DNA from: Dietzia aurantiaca
Lineage (GTDB): Bacteria; Actinomycetota; Actinomycetes; Mycobacteriales; Mycobacteriaceae
Reading direction: 5' to 3'
Length of the DNA: 64,000 nucleotides
Assembly: GCF_021033825.1 (NCBI RefSeq)
Contig: NZ_JAIFXZ010000008.1
Span: 88,371-152,370 of the forward strand
This document shows, piece by piece, positions 27,580 to 36,519 of this stretch. Numbering within the stretch: position 1 is the stretch's first letter; every line of letters begins with the position of its first letter. Under the pieces are notes generated by a model. It was not told the origin of the DNA and made no database searches. It saw only the letters and a program-made list of their open reading frames with translations. The position numbers and the translations under genes were made by a program.

Positions 27580-28437
27580 GTGACCGCGATCAAGCTGGAC
27601 GGCAAGCTCACCCGCGACGAGATCGTCGCCGACCTCACCACGCGCGTGGACGCGCTACGGGACAAGGGAATCACCCCCGGGCTCGGGACCGTGCTCGTAG
27701 GCGACGACCCGGGCAGTCAGTCCTACGTCAGGATGAAGCACCGCGACTGCGAGCAGGTCGGCATCGCCTCCATCAGGCGCGATCTGCCGGCCGAGACCAC
27801 GCAGGCCGAGCTCGAGGCCGTGATCGACGAGCTCAATGCCGACCCCGCGTGTACCGGGTACATCGTGCAGCTGCCGCTGCCGAAGCAGCTGGACGAGAAC
27901 GCGATCCTCGAGCGCATCGACCCGGCCAAGGACGCCGACGGGCTCCACCCGGTCAACCTCGGCAAGCTCGTGCTGGGCGAGCCCGCCCCGCTGCCGTGCA
28001 CCCCGAACGGGTGTATCCGGCTGCTGCGTCGCTTCGGCGTGGAGCTGAACGGCGCGCACGTCGTGGTGATCGGCCGCGGCGTCACGGTCGGGAGGCCGAT
28101 CGGGCTGATGCTGACCCGCCGCAGCGAGAACGCGACGGTCACGCTGTGCCACACCGGCACCCGCGACCTGGCCGCCGAGACCCGCCGCGCCGACGTGATC
28201 GTGGCCGCCGCGGGCGTGGCGCACATGCTCACCCCGGACATGGTCGCCCCCGGTGCCGCCGTGCTCGACGTGGGCGTGTCCCGCCTCGACGGCAAGCTCG
28301 CCGGCGACGTGCACCCCGACGTGTGGGAGGTGGCCGGCGCGATCTCGCCCAACCCCGGCGGCGTGGGACCGCTGACCCGGGCGTTCCTGCTGAGCAACGT
28401 GGTCGAGCGCTGCGAGCGGCTGGCCGCCGAGGCGTGA
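27580..28437 (+). CDS. folD: Bifunctional methylenetetrahydrofolate dehydrogenase/cyclohydrolase
   Basis: 285 residues. Interconverts 5,10-methylene- and 10-formyl-tetrahydrofolate using [25 protein letters not shown] carries the catalytic Tyr and Lys, [10 protein letters not shown] and [10 protein letters not shown] the folate site, and [16 protein letters not shown] the nucleotide site. The usual Ser of the GRSxxVGxP motif is Gly-Val here, a common actinobacterial variant. GTG start 7 nt after GATACT. The DUF3017 gene follows at 7 nt. Confidence 0.96.
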   Translation: MTAIKLDGKLTRDEIVADLTTRVDALRDKGITPGLGTVLVGDDPGSQSYVRMKHRDCEQVGIASIRRDLPAETTQAELEAVIDELNADPACTGYIVQLPLPKQLDENAILERIDPAKDADGLHPVNLGKLVLGEPAPLPCTPNGCIRLLRRFGVELNGAHVVVIGRGVTVGRPIGLMLTRRSENATVTLCHTGTRDLAAETRRADVIVAAAGVAHMLTPDMVAPGAAVLDVGVSRLDGKLAGDVHPDVWEVAGAISPNPGGVGPLTRAFLLSNVVERCERLAAEA

Positions 28438-28444
28438 GGCCCGA

Positions 28445-28798
28445 ATGACCCATCCCGCCCCCGACCGGCAGCGGCCCCAGCGTGCCGATGCCGGCACTTC
28501 GCGGACGCGGCCGGCCCGGCTGACGTGGGCGCAGGCACGGGCGCAGTGGCCGCTCGCGCTGGTGCTCATCGGTGTGGCGGTGGCACTCGGATTCGTGATT
28601 CTCGAGCGGTGGCGACGCGGCGCGTTCGTGCTGGGCATCGTGGCACTGGCGGCGGCGGCACTGCGGCTGGGCCTCTCGGATGAGCGGGCTCGGCTGCTCG
28701 GGGTGCGCTCCAAGCGCTTCGACGCGGCGTTCTATCTCGGCATCGGGGCGGTCATCCTGTGGCTGGCCACCTCGGTCGACTCCCTCGGCACCGGCTGA
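28445..28798 (+). CDS. DUF3017 family membrane protein
   Basis: 117 residues with a basic Pro/Arg-rich N-terminus and three hydrophobic helices (about 36-52, 60-78, 95-112); ERARLLGVRSKRFDAAFYLG matches DUF3017. Function unknown. The family is regularly found directly after folD in Mycobacteriales, as here. Confidence 0.85.
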   Translation: MTHPAPDRQRPQRADAGTSRTRPARLTWAQARAQWPLALVLIGVAVALGFVILERWRRGAFVLGIVALAAAALRLGLSDERARLLGVRSKRFDAAFYLGIGAVILWLATSVDSLGTG

Positions 28799-28844
28799 CC
28801 CCGGTCTCCCGAGCCCTTCATACGTTGCCCTTCAAGTCCGCCGC

Positions 28845-28904
28845 CACCCATCCGATATCGCGCTGCCTGCCAGATCTGGCAGGCAGCGCGATATCGGATG
28901 GGTG
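28845..28904. repeat. REP-like palindrome, copy B (60-bp perfect palindrome)
   Basis: 30-bp arms with no mismatch and no loop, centred between 28874 and 28875 (CAGA|TCTG). The arm contains ATCCGATATCGCG and GCCTGCCAGAT, shared with other copies. It sits 47 nt after the DUF3017 stop and 26 nt from the convergent AbiEi-like gene. Confidence 0.85.
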
Positions 28905-28929
28905 ACGTTCAGCCGGCGGTGCTCAGGGG

Positions 28930-29832
28930 TCACGCTGCGGCGTGACGAAGCACCCGCTTGATTCGTGTAGCGAGGGCATGGGGCTCCTCGAGATCGCGCC
29001 ATCGCCAGTGCAGAATCCGGTAGCCGAGAGCCATGAGTTCGGCGTCCCGATCCTTCTCCTTGCCCAGGCGGCGCCGCGTCTCGGCGGGGGACAGCCCGTC
29101 GAAGTACTTACCGAAGCCGTCACATTCTCCGATCACCCCGTACTCGGACCAGAGGAAGTCCACGCGGGCGATCAGTACCCCGCGGGGGTTGCGGATCTCG
29201 ACCTGTGTCTCAGGCTCAGGCAGCCCGAAGTCGCGAAAAGTCAGTCGACTCAGAGTCTCGGCCACACTCTCGCTTCGTCCGTCGACGAGGCTCATCGAGC
29301 TTCGGGCACGCTTGATCCCGCGGCGACCCGCAGCCCCGTCCAGCGCATCATCGAGCGCCTCCCTCGTGACGATCTCGTTATGCAGCGCAGCGTCGGCGGT
29401 CGTCACGGAGGTGTCTCTGTTCGTCGACATCGCAATGTCCGTCACCGTCCGCGCAGGGGTGGTGACCCGCAAGCCGTCGACTGTCATCAGATGCCCCGAC
29501 AGCTCGGGCACGGAGCGGAACGTGGTCAGTGCAGAGCTGCGCGTACGCGGCTCCGGCCCTTCCTCACACACTGTCACCTTTCGAAGCGGGAGCCCCCAGT
29601 CCGGGAGCCCGTGGATCAGCGCCGCGGAGGAGTGGGAGAACACCGGCGCGTCGAGGGCGATGTCCGCAGCGAGAACCGCCAGGAGATGCCGTTCACGTCG
29701 TTGGAGTTCACGAGCTCGGCCGTTGACAAAAAACCCGGGTCTGAGCCGGATCAGCTCGCCGGACTCCACCGCGCCCCTCACGGTGTGAGAAGTCATGCCC
29801 CGACTGAGGAGCTGATCGGTGGTGAGAAGCAT
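28930..29832 (-). CDS. AbiEi-type wHTH protein with DUF559-like nuclease-fold C-terminus
   Basis: About 300 residues. The N-terminal winged helix (TTDQLLSRGMTSHTVRGAVESGELIRLRPGFFV) is the AbiEi antitoxin type. The middle has TTPARTVTDIA. The C-terminal 90 residues (PETQVEIRNPRGVLIARVDFLW, GVIGECDGFGKYF, RDAELMALGYRILHWRWRDL) resemble DUF559/Vsr-like PD-(D/E)XK folds, with D in ARVDFLW and E in GECDG as possible active-site residues. No AbiEii toxin partner lies next to it. Lower GC than its neighbours suggests an accessory gene. The start is uncertain; the frame is open about 100 nt further upstream. Confidence 0.75.
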   Translation of the reverse strand: MLLTTDQLLSRGMTSHTVRGAVESGELIRLRPGFFVNGRARELQRRERHLLAVLAADIALDAPVFSHSSAALIHGLPDWGLPLRKVTVCEEGPEPRTRSSALTTFRSVPELSGHLMTVDGLRVTTPARTVTDIAMSTNRDTSVTTADAALHNEIVTREALDDALDGAAGRRGIKRARSSMSLVDGRSESVAETLSRLTFRDFGLPEPETQVEIRNPRGVLIARVDFLWSEYGVIGECDGFGKYFDGLSPAETRRRLGKEKDRDAELMALGYRILHWRWRDLEEPHALATRIKRVLRHAAA

Positions 29833-30052
29833 TGCGAGGAGATCTTCTGGAAAATTCACACCCTCGATGATCTCGACCGCCCAGCTGAGAACTCCCCTGA
29901 AAGAAACCGGCGAACGACCGCCTGTGGAGAATGCCGGCACTGTGAATCAACCAGGCCGGCTCTGCGATACGGGTCAGAGCAGCGGGAAGCGTGGTGCCCA
30001 CGAACTTCAAAGGGACGATCTGACGAGACGGCGCACCGCTATCTCGCAGTTC

Positions 30053-30114
30053 GCCCATCCGATGTCGCGCCACCTGCCAGATCGCGTAGGCGGCGCCATA
30101 TCGAATAGGCGGCG
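30053..30114. repeat. REP-like palindrome, copy C (imperfect)
   Basis: The left half has CATCCGATGTCGCG and CCACCTGCCAGAT; the right half is a diverged inverse (CATATCGAATAGGCGGC). It lies in the 403-nt gap 29833-30235, which otherwise shows no gene, and 122 nt downstream of the stop at 30236. Confidence 0.65.
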
Positions 30115-30235
30115 TTGCGGAAGGCGGGGAGTGGCCCTGTGATGCCGAAGGCGGGCGGGATGCGGCGGGGCGGGATGCGGCGGAAAGATCGCGGCGGGGC
30201 GAAAGCGCGGGCAGAACGCGCCGGAGCAGGCCGCG

Positions 30236-30736
30236 TCAGCGGAGGCGCAGCGGGACGCCCTCACGGATGTGCTCGCGGACATCGTCCGAAGTGATCAGGT
30301 AGCCCATCGCGACCAGCGCGAGCAACGAGAACACGGTGCCGACCACCGAGATGAAAGTCAGACTGTCCAGCACCATGCGGGCCGCTGAACTCAACGCCAA
30401 CAAAGTCACGGCGGAGCTGATCACCACCAGCGACGCACGGTGGGCGCGCCACAGCAGCACCGCGCCGACGATGAGCAGCAGCCCCAGCACCAGCGAGGAC
30501 ACGGCGGAGATGATCATCGGCCCGAAGCCGGAGGTGTCGAAGCCGCCGGAGGCGGTGGCGGTCACGCCCAGCACGGTGGCGAAACCGATGGACACCCCGA
30601 TGATCCCGAACCCCGCAGACAGTCCGGTGAGCACCATGGCGGTGGGCCGGGGGGTGTGGTCCGGGTCGCGGCCGGCTCCGGGGTGGGCGGAGTCGGGGTG
30701 GACGTTGTCGTCGTCGTCATATTCCGGCACGGTCAC
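30236..30736 (-). CDS. Four-helix membrane protein coupled to metX
   Basis: 166 residues. An Asp/His/Pro-rich N-terminus (VPEYDDDDNVHPDS) is followed by four hydrophobic helices (about 34-58, 70-93, 98-118, 127-146) and a basic tail. No family was recognised. The GTG overlaps the metX TGA (GTGA at 30733-30736), so it is the third gene of the metY-metX operon and should respond to the same riboswitch. Link to sulfur metabolism is inferred from position only. Confidence 0.78.
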   Translation of the reverse strand: MTVPEYDDDDNVHPDSAHPGAGRDPDHTPRPTAMVLTGLSAGFGIIGVSIGFATVLGVTATASGGFDTSGFGPMIISAVSSLVLGLLLIVGAVLLWRAHRASLVVISSAVTLLALSSAARMVLDSLTFISVVGTVFSLLALVAMGYLITSDDVREHIREGVPLRLR

Positions 30737-31902
30737 GCCAGTCCTCGGGAACGCTCGATCGTGTCCTGTTCGGACAATTCCATGGTGCGCGCGAGCATCG
30801 GGCCCACCACGTCGTCCTCGGTGAGGAAGCCGTCGTGCCCGGCGGGGCTCTCGATCACGACGAGGGGATCGGCGCCCGGCAGCAGCGCGGCCAGCTCCTC
30901 CTGCTGACGCAGCGGGTAGAGCCGGTCGGTGGTCACGCCGCCGATCACGCACGGCACCGGGCAGGAGTGCAGTGCCTCCTCGACACCCCCGCGGTCCAGA
31001 CCCACGTCGTGACGGTTGAGCGCGTCGGTCAGCAGCACATAGGTGCAGGCGTCGAAGCGGGAGACGAGCTTTCCGGCCTGGTGGTCGAGGTACGACTGCA
31101 CGGCGAAGCGGCCGGACATCGACAGGTCCTCGGCGCGCGGATCCTCACCGGGCTGGGGCCGGTTGGAAAAGCGTTCGTCGAGCTCCACCTCGCCGCGGTA
31201 CGACAGGTGGGCGATGCGGCGGGCGATGCCCAGACCGGTCACCGGCGTGCGACCGGTGCCGTGATAGCCACCCTGCTGCCAGTGGGGGTCGGAGGTGACG
31301 GCCATGATCTGTGCCGTCTGGATGCCGATCTGGTCGGCGGAGGCGCGGGCCCCCACTGCCAGCACACAGGCGGCGCGGACACGCTCGGGATGGGTGATCA
31401 TCCACTCGAGCGTGCGGGCCCCACCCATCGACCCTCCGATCACCGCAGCCCAACGCTCGATACCCAGCAGGTCGGCGAGCATCCGCTCGGAGGTGACCAT
31501 GTCCCGCACGGAGACGGCGGGGAAGCGGGCGCCCCAGTAGTGGCCGTCGGGGTGCAGTGAGCTCGGCCCGGTCGACCCACGGCACCCACCCAGGACGTTG
31601 ACGGACACCACGCAGTAGCGGTCGGTGTCCAGCGGCAATCCGGGCCCCACCAGCCCGTTCCACCAGCCCGGGGTGGGGTGCAGTGAGTCGACAGGCCCCA
31701 CGACGTGCGAGTCGCCGGTCAACGCGTGCTCGACGAGCACGACATTGGACCGATCCTCATTGACCCGCCCCCACCGCTGCACGGCGAGCGTCACCGCCGG
31801 GAGGACGACACCCGTGACCAACGTGATGTCGCCGATGGCGACGTGGCCGAGGGTGCCGTCACCCGGAGGGAGCAGCGCGAGCGGATCGGAGGCGGAGACC
31901 AT
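30733..31902 (-). CDS. metX: Homoserine O-acetyltransferase
   Basis: 389 residues, alpha/beta-hydrolase fold, makes O-acetylhomoserine from homoserine and acetyl-CoA for methionine synthesis. Motifs: NVLGGCRGSTGPSS (oxyanion region), nucleophile Ser in IGGSMGGARTLEW, then the catalytic Asp and His, the latter in ESPAGHDGFLTE. It starts 12 nt after the metY stop, and MetY uses its product. Confidence 0.96.
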   Translation of the reverse strand: MVSASDPLALLPPGDGTLGHVAIGDITLVTGVVLPAVTLAVQRWGRVNEDRSNVVLVEHALTGDSHVVGPVDSLHPTPGWWNGLVGPGLPLDTDRYCVVSVNVLGGCRGSTGPSSLHPDGHYWGARFPAVSVRDMVTSERMLADLLGIERWAAVIGGSMGGARTLEWMITHPERVRAACVLAVGARASADQIGIQTAQIMAVTSDPHWQQGGYHGTGRTPVTGLGIARRIAHLSYRGEVELDERFSNRPQPGEDPRAEDLSMSGRFAVQSYLDHQAGKLVSRFDACTYVLLTDALNRHDVGLDRGGVEEALHSCPVPCVIGGVTTDRLYPLRQQEELAALLPGADPLVVIESPAGHDGFLTEDDVVGPMLARTMELSEQDTIERSRGLA

Positions 31903-31914
31903 GGGCGTGTGAGA

Positions 31915-33249
31915 TCAGGAGATCGCGGCGAACCCGAGCTCGAGGTCGGCGATGATGTCCTCGACAGCCTCGATGCCCACCGACAGGCGGATGCTGGAGA
32001 TGGACACACCGGCGTTGGCGTTGGATTCCGGGGTGCCCTGCGAGTGGGTCGTGGTGGCCGGGTGGCTCACGAGCGACCGCACGTCACCGATGTTGACGAG
32101 GCAGGAGTGCAGCTTGAGCGCGTCGATGAACGACCAGGCCCGCTTCTTGAGGTCCTCGTCCGAGGCGCCCTCGGGTGAGGTCAGCTCGAATGTGACGATC
32201 GCGCCGGCGCCCTTGGGGGAGATCTTCTTCTGGATGGCGTTCCAGGGCGAGGACGCCAGGCCGGCGTAGGAGACCGACGCGACGTCGCTGCGGGCCTCGA
32301 GCCACTCGGCGATCGTCTGCGCGTTGGACACATGCCGCTCGACGCGCAGGCTCAGGGTGTCGATGCCCTGCGCGATGGCCCAGGCGTTGAACGGGCTCGG
32401 CGCGGCGCCGGTGTCACGCAGCAGGGTGACGCGGGCCTTGAGCGCCAGGGCCGGCGCGCCGAGGTCGGCGTAGACGGCGCCGTGGTAGGCGGGGTCCGGG
32501 GTGGTGAAGGACGGGTAGAGGTCCTCGCCGTCGCGCTGCGCGCGCCAGTCGAAGGAGCCGCCGTCGACCAGGACGCCGGCCAGCGAGGAGCCGTGGCCGC
32601 CGAGGTACTTGGTGGCCGAGATGACGACGACGTCGGCGCCCAGCTCCAGGGGACGGACCAGGTACGGGGTGGCCGTCGTGTTGTCCACGATGAGCGGCGC
32701 CTGGTTGCGGTGCGCGATCTCGGCGATGGCCGGGATGTCGAGCACGTCGTTGAGCGGGTTGGAGATCGTCTCGGCGTAGAAGGCGCGGGTGTTGGGCCGG
32801 ACGGCTGCCTGCCACGACTCGGGGTCGTCCGGGTTCTCGACGAACGTGGTCTCGATGCCGTACTTGGGCAGGGTGTGGCGGAGCAGGGCGTCGGTACCGC
32901 CGTAGAGGCGGGGCGAGGCCACGACGTGTCCGCCGGCCTGGAGGATCGACTGGATCGCTGCGGTCTCGGCGGCCTGGCCAGAGGCGAACATCGTGGCGGC
33001 GACGCCGCCCTCGAGGGAGGCGATACGCGCCTCGACCGCGGCGACGGTCGGGTTGGTGATGCGCGTGTAGATGGGGCCCATCTCGGACAGGGCGAACCGG
33101 TTGGCGGCCTGCTCGGCGTCCGCGAAGACGTACGAGGTGGTCTGGTAGATCGGAAGGTTGCGGGCGCCGGTGTCGGAGTCGACGGGCTGACCTGCGTGAA
33201 CCTGGCGCGTCTCGAAGGCCCAGTCGGGATTGCTGTTGTCGTATGTCAT
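31915..33249 (-). CDS. metY: O-acetylhomoserine sulfhydrylase
   Basis: 444 residues, Cys/Met metabolism PLP enzyme. [29 protein letters not shown] and the PLP Lys in [12 protein letters not shown] are clear. Converts O-acetylhomoserine and sulfide to homocysteine. The ATG at 33249 ([16 protein letters not shown]) was chosen for GAGAGGAGGGG upstream. The frame extends further back, but that part is the SAM-IV riboswitch leader, not protein. Confidence 0.96.
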   Translation of the reverse strand: MTYDNSNPDWAFETRQVHAGQPVDSDTGARNLPIYQTTSYVFADAEQAANRFALSEMGPIYTRITNPTVAAVEARIASLEGGVAATMFASGQAAETAAIQSILQAGGHVVASPRLYGGTDALLRHTLPKYGIETTFVENPDDPESWQAAVRPNTRAFYAETISNPLNDVLDIPAIAEIAHRNQAPLIVDNTTATPYLVRPLELGADVVVISATKYLGGHGSSLAGVLVDGGSFDWRAQRDGEDLYPSFTTPDPAYHGAVYADLGAPALALKARVTLLRDTGAAPSPFNAWAIAQGIDTLSLRVERHVSNAQTIAEWLEARSDVASVSYAGLASSPWNAIQKKISPKGAGAIVTFELTSPEGASDEDLKKRAWSFIDALKLHSCLVNIGDVRSLVSHPATTTHSQGTPESNANAGVSISSIRLSVGIEAVEDIIADLELGFAAIS

Positions 33250-33299
33250 AGGGGCCTGGCCCCTCCTCTCGTCAGAAGGGTCCGGCCGCTGAAGGACAA

Positions 33300-33420
33300 C
33301 GGACCCGCGCTTGCCTGCCACCGTATGTGGTGTGGGCCAGGTCGTCTCCCGGGGCACCCCACCGCGGTGGAGGGTTGCCGTCCAGCGAGCCGGGGCTTGT
33401 CGCTGGAACTCATGACCTGG
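33300..33420 (-). ncRNA. SAM-IV riboswitch upstream of metY
   Basis: On the minus strand the leader reads CCAGGTCATGAG, then CCAGCG-ACAAGCCCCGGC, GACGGCAACCCTCC, CGCGGTGGGGTGCCCCGGG and GACGACCTGG. The outer stem is CCAGGTC with GACCTGG (33414-33420 and 33338-33344). GGCAACCCTCC and GGGGTGCCCCGGG are the recognisable SAM-IV core and pseudoknot segments. In Mycobacteriales this class precedes metY-type genes and lowers expression when S-adenosylmethionine is high. It should control metY, metX and the third gene together. The downstream stem (about 33300-33337) is included as part of the class. Confidence 0.92.
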
Positions 33421-33424
33421 GGTC

Positions 33425-33435
33425 AGGCTAGCCTA
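33425..33435 (-). promoter_or_regulatory. -10 region for the riboswitch-metYX transcript
   Basis: Two overlapping candidates, TAGGCT and TAGCCT (minus strand), end 5-10 nt before the first base of the riboswitch outer stem at 33420. Confidence 0.55.
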
Positions 33436-33603
33436 GGCCGTTTACCGCCCGCAACGAGGGGCTACGTGACCGGCTGACTGATCCGGTCCCGTAGTCCGGA
33501 GTGTGGCCACCGCGACCCTCGGACGTGGGATATCGTCACCGGTCAGTGGTCCAGATCACAGGCGGCCCTTCCGTCGACGGACCGAGGACCGGAGGAGACC
33601 CCC

Positions 33604-34515
33604 GTGGACCAGAGTCCCCTGATCGAGATCGGCCTACCCATCGCGCTGGCGATCATCATGGTCGGCATCGGCCTGAGCCTGACCAAGGAGGACTTCGCCG
33701 TCCAGGCCAGGTCCCCGTGGGCCACCATCGTCGGCCTGGTCGCCCAGTTGATCCTCGTGCCGCTCGTGGGCATCGGGGTCACGATGATCTTCGACCTCTC
33801 GCCACTGCTCGCGCTCGGCGTCATCCTCGTGGCCGCCTCACCTGGCGGCGCCACATCGAATCTCATCACCTACCTGGCCCGCGGCAGCGTCGCGCTGTCG
33901 ATCATCCTCACCGCCATCGCGTCGGTCGCGGTGATCCTCACGCTGCCGCTGTGGTTCGACATCGGGGCTCGTGTCATCCCCGGGGCCACCGACTACGACG
34001 TGACGGTCCCGCTCGGCCAGACCTTCGGGCTCCTGCTGGGCGTCATCCTCTTCCCCGTCGCACTGGGCATGCTCCTGCGAGCCCGCAAGCCGGCGCTGGC
34101 TGACCGGATCGAGCGGTTCGTCGGCGTCGTCGGGCTCGTCGTCCTGGTGGCGCTCATCGTGGGCATCGTGCTGGGGGAGCGGGACCGCATCGTCGACCTG
34201 GTCGCCTCCGTCGGCCCCGCGGTGATCGTCCTCAACGTCGCGGTGATCATCCTGGGTGGCCTGGTCGCCTGGGTCTGCCGCCTGGGCCGCGCCGAGCAGA
34301 TCGCGATCGCTGTGGAGCTCGGGATCAAGAACACCACGCTCACGATGCTCATCGCGTTCACCGTGATCGGAATCGAGGAGGTCGGCCTCGCCGCGGCGGT
34401 CTACAGCATCGTCATGTACATCACCACGTTCGTATTGGTCTGGGGCGGCCGCCGGCTCATGCGTACGGCGCCCTTACCGGCGTCAGCTACCCCGGCAGGA
34501 CTCGCCGCCCCCTGA
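33604..34515 (+). CDS. Bile acid:sodium symporter (BASS) family transporter
   Basis: 303 residues with nine or ten hydrophobic helices. VAASPGGATSNLITYLARG and ELGIKNTTLTMLIAF are the two crossover motifs of BASS transporters. Likely moves an organic anion with sodium; substrate unknown, and bile acid is only the family name. GTG start after GGAGGAG at about 8 nt. Confidence 0.9.
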   Translation: MDQSPLIEIGLPIALAIIMVGIGLSLTKEDFAVQARSPWATIVGLVAQLILVPLVGIGVTMIFDLSPLLALGVILVAASPGGATSNLITYLARGSVALSIILTAIASVAVILTLPLWFDIGARVIPGATDYDVTVPLGQTFGLLLGVILFPVALGMLLRARKPALADRIERFVGVVGLVVLVALIVGIVLGERDRIVDLVASVGPAVIVLNVAVIILGGLVAWVCRLGRAEQIAIAVELGIKNTTLTMLIAFTVIGIEEVGLAAAVYSIVMYITTFVLVWGGRRLMRTAPLPASATPAGLAAP

Positions 34516-34553
34516 ACGGGTTGACCGCCACGGGAGCCGCCCGGCCCGCGGCG

Positions 34554-34559
34554 TAACCT
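34554..34559 (+). promoter_or_regulatory. -10 hexamer TAACCT for leaderless MFS gene
   Basis: TAACCT ends 6 nt before the GTG at 34566. Confidence 0.55.
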
Positions 34560-34565
34560 GCTGCG

Positions 34566-35771
34566 GTGCCTCAGCCCGTCGCCGAACACCCCGGTTTCTC
34601 GCCTGCCCGCGTCCAGCTCGCGATCCTCGCCCTCGCGCTGGGCGGGTTCGGCATCGGCGTCACCGAGTTCGCCGCGATGGGCCTGCTCCGCTCGATCGCG
34701 GACAGCTTTGACATCTCCGAGCCGCAGGCGGGCACCGTCATCTCCGCCTACGCCCTCGGCGTGGTCGTGGGCGCCCCGCTGCTGACGGTGTGGACCTCCC
34801 GCTGGCGGAGGCGGACCCTGCTCATGGTCCTGATGGTGCTGTTCACGGCGGGCAACGTGGTCGCCGCGTTCGCGCCCACCCTCGAAACGCTGGTCGCCGC
34901 ACGTTTCCTCGCCGGCATCCCGCACGGCGCGTACTTCGGCGTCGCCTCACTGGTCGCGGCCTCTCTCGCCGGGGCCGGCAAGCAGGCGCGGGCCGTGGCC
35001 CAGGTGCTGCTCGGTCTGTCCGTGGCGAACGTGATCGGCGTGCCGGTGGCCACCTGGCTCGGGGAGGCCGCGGGCTGGGAGTCCGCGTTTCTCGCTGTCG
35101 GAGTGATCGGCGCCGCGACCGTGGCGGCCATCCTCGTCGTCGTCCCCGAACCCACGGGGGGCGTCGTGGTCAGGGCGCGCGAGGAGTTGGCGGCGCTCGC
35201 CCGCCCGCAGATCCTCGCCACCCTCGCGGTGGGCGCCGTGGGCTTCGGCGGCATGTTCGCCATCTACACCTACATCCAGTGGACGATGGTCGACGTCGCC
35301 GGCATCGACCGCGCGTGGATGCCCGCTGTGCTGGCGGTGTACGGGCTCGGCATGGTCGCCGGCAACGTGGTGGGCGGCATCATCGCCGACCGCGACCTCG
35401 ACCGTGGCCTGGTGGTCATCGGAGGCGTCATGACGGCCGTCCTGGCCCTGTTCTCGCTCGCGGCGCACAATCCGGTCACCGCGGTGATCGGGCTCTTCCT
35501 CGTGGGCGCCACCGGCTCGGCGCTCGTGCCCGGCCTGCAGACCCGACTCATGCGCTACGCCGGACGCGGGCAGACGCTGGCGGCCTCCCTCAACCACTCG
35601 GCGCTCAACGCCGCCAACGCGCTCGGGGCGTGGATCGGCGGCGTGGTGATCGCCCTCGGGTTCGGGTACACCTCACCGGCGCTGGCGGGTGCTGCGCTGG
35701 CCGCGGTGGGACTTGCGATCCTGGCGATCGCGGTGCGGGCCACACGCAAGGGAGAAACCGCGGCGCGCTGA
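34566..35771 (+). CDS. MFS transporter, DHA1 family (AraJ/YdhP-like)
   Basis: 401 residues with twelve hydrophobic helices. GFGIGVTEFAAMGLL in helix 1, TSRWRRRTLLMVLMVLF as motif A, and a central cytoplasmic loop between helices 6 and 7. Probably a drug or metabolite efflux pump; substrate unknown. Same strand as the BASS gene, 50 nt apart, but with its own -10 element. Confidence 0.9.
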   Translation: MPQPVAEHPGFSPARVQLAILALALGGFGIGVTEFAAMGLLRSIADSFDISEPQAGTVISAYALGVVVGAPLLTVWTSRWRRRTLLMVLMVLFTAGNVVAAFAPTLETLVAARFLAGIPHGAYFGVASLVAASLAGAGKQARAVAQVLLGLSVANVIGVPVATWLGEAAGWESAFLAVGVIGAATVAAILVVVPEPTGGVVVRAREELAALARPQILATLAVGAVGFGGMFAIYTYIQWTMVDVAGIDRAWMPAVLAVYGLGMVAGNVVGGIIADRDLDRGLVVIGGVMTAVLALFSLAAHNPVTAVIGLFLVGATGSALVPGLQTRLMRYAGRGQTLAASLNHSALNAANALGAWIGGVVIALGFGYTSPALAGAALAAVGLAILAIAVRATRKGETAAR

Positions 35772-35847
35772 GATGTCGTAGTGGTCTGAGAAGGTGTGCT
35801 CACGCGGGCGAGACAACCGACTCTCGTCATCAATTGAGAGGCTGTCC

Positions 35848-36519
35848 ATGGACAACGCCGTACACGCCACACCGGGTCATCCAGCGTCGGAAGAGATCTT
35901 CGGACGCCTCGGGATCACGAAGCATGCCGTGATCGACGCAGTCCGAGACGGTCTAGCGGAAGGGCTCAGACTCGATGCCGCTGCGCCGAAGATCGCTCCG
36001 GGTTTCTACGCCTGGACGGGAACGGTCGCATCGATCCGTCGCCACCTCGTGACCGACGGTTGGAGACCGGCGGACAAGCAGAACCTGCCCACGATCGTGT
36101 CGCCGGACGGGCGTGTGCGCCTCATCGTGGCGAGTGGCGACTCGGGCACAGGTGACCCCGCGGCGACTCCGTCAACGTCGAACCCGAAAGGACGTGCGGT
36201 TGAAGAACACGTCCGGTCGAACGACCCCGGACGGCATCAGCAGATCCAACTCGCGCTGGACATCGACGTGGAGTCGAATCGAGACGAATCGGGAGCGTGC
36301 CAGACCTGGATGCTCTTGTACCGGCACGACATCGCGCGACTGAGAAGTGTCGCTGAGGTGTCCCTTCCGCTGGCGATCGAGGGTGGCAGGGTGACCGAGT
36401 GGGGTGATCGTGCCATCATCGAAACCCCCATACAATTCCCGGAGATGGAAGTGAGGCCGACCGATGTCTCCGCACTCGACGACGTCGACTTCGAGATCCA
36501 TCCGGCACGAGAAGGCTGA
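35848..36519 (+). CDS. Unknown protein paired with an ImmA/IrrE peptidase gene
   Basis: 223 residues, soluble. The first 80 residues suggest two small helical or winged-helix units (EEIFGRLGITKHAVIDAVRDGL, IAPGFYAWTGTVASIRRHLVTDGWRP); the C-terminal half looks beta-rich (TWMLLYRHD, VSLPLAIEGGRVTEWGDRAIIETPI). No known family. ATG with GAGAGG upstream. Its last 56 nt overlap the start of the ImmA/IrrE gene in another frame, a long overlap that argues for a conserved pair. GC is lower than in flanking housekeeping genes. Confidence 0.7.
   Translation: MDNAVHATPGHPASEEIFGRLGITKHAVIDAVRDGLAEGLRLDAAAPKIAPGFYAWTGTVASIRRHLVTDGWRPADKQNLPTIVSPDGRVRLIVASGDSGTGDPAATPSTSNPKGRAVEEHVRSNDPGRHQQIQLALDIDVESNRDESGACQTWMLLYRHDIARLRSVAEVSLPLAIEGGRVTEWGDRAIIETPIQFPEMEVRPTDVSALDDVDFEIHPAREG

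Noticed and set aside
32332..33477. 381-codon frame antisense to metY running through the riboswitch
   Set aside because: MetY is fully conserved on the other strand and the region above it is a recognisable SAM-IV leader.
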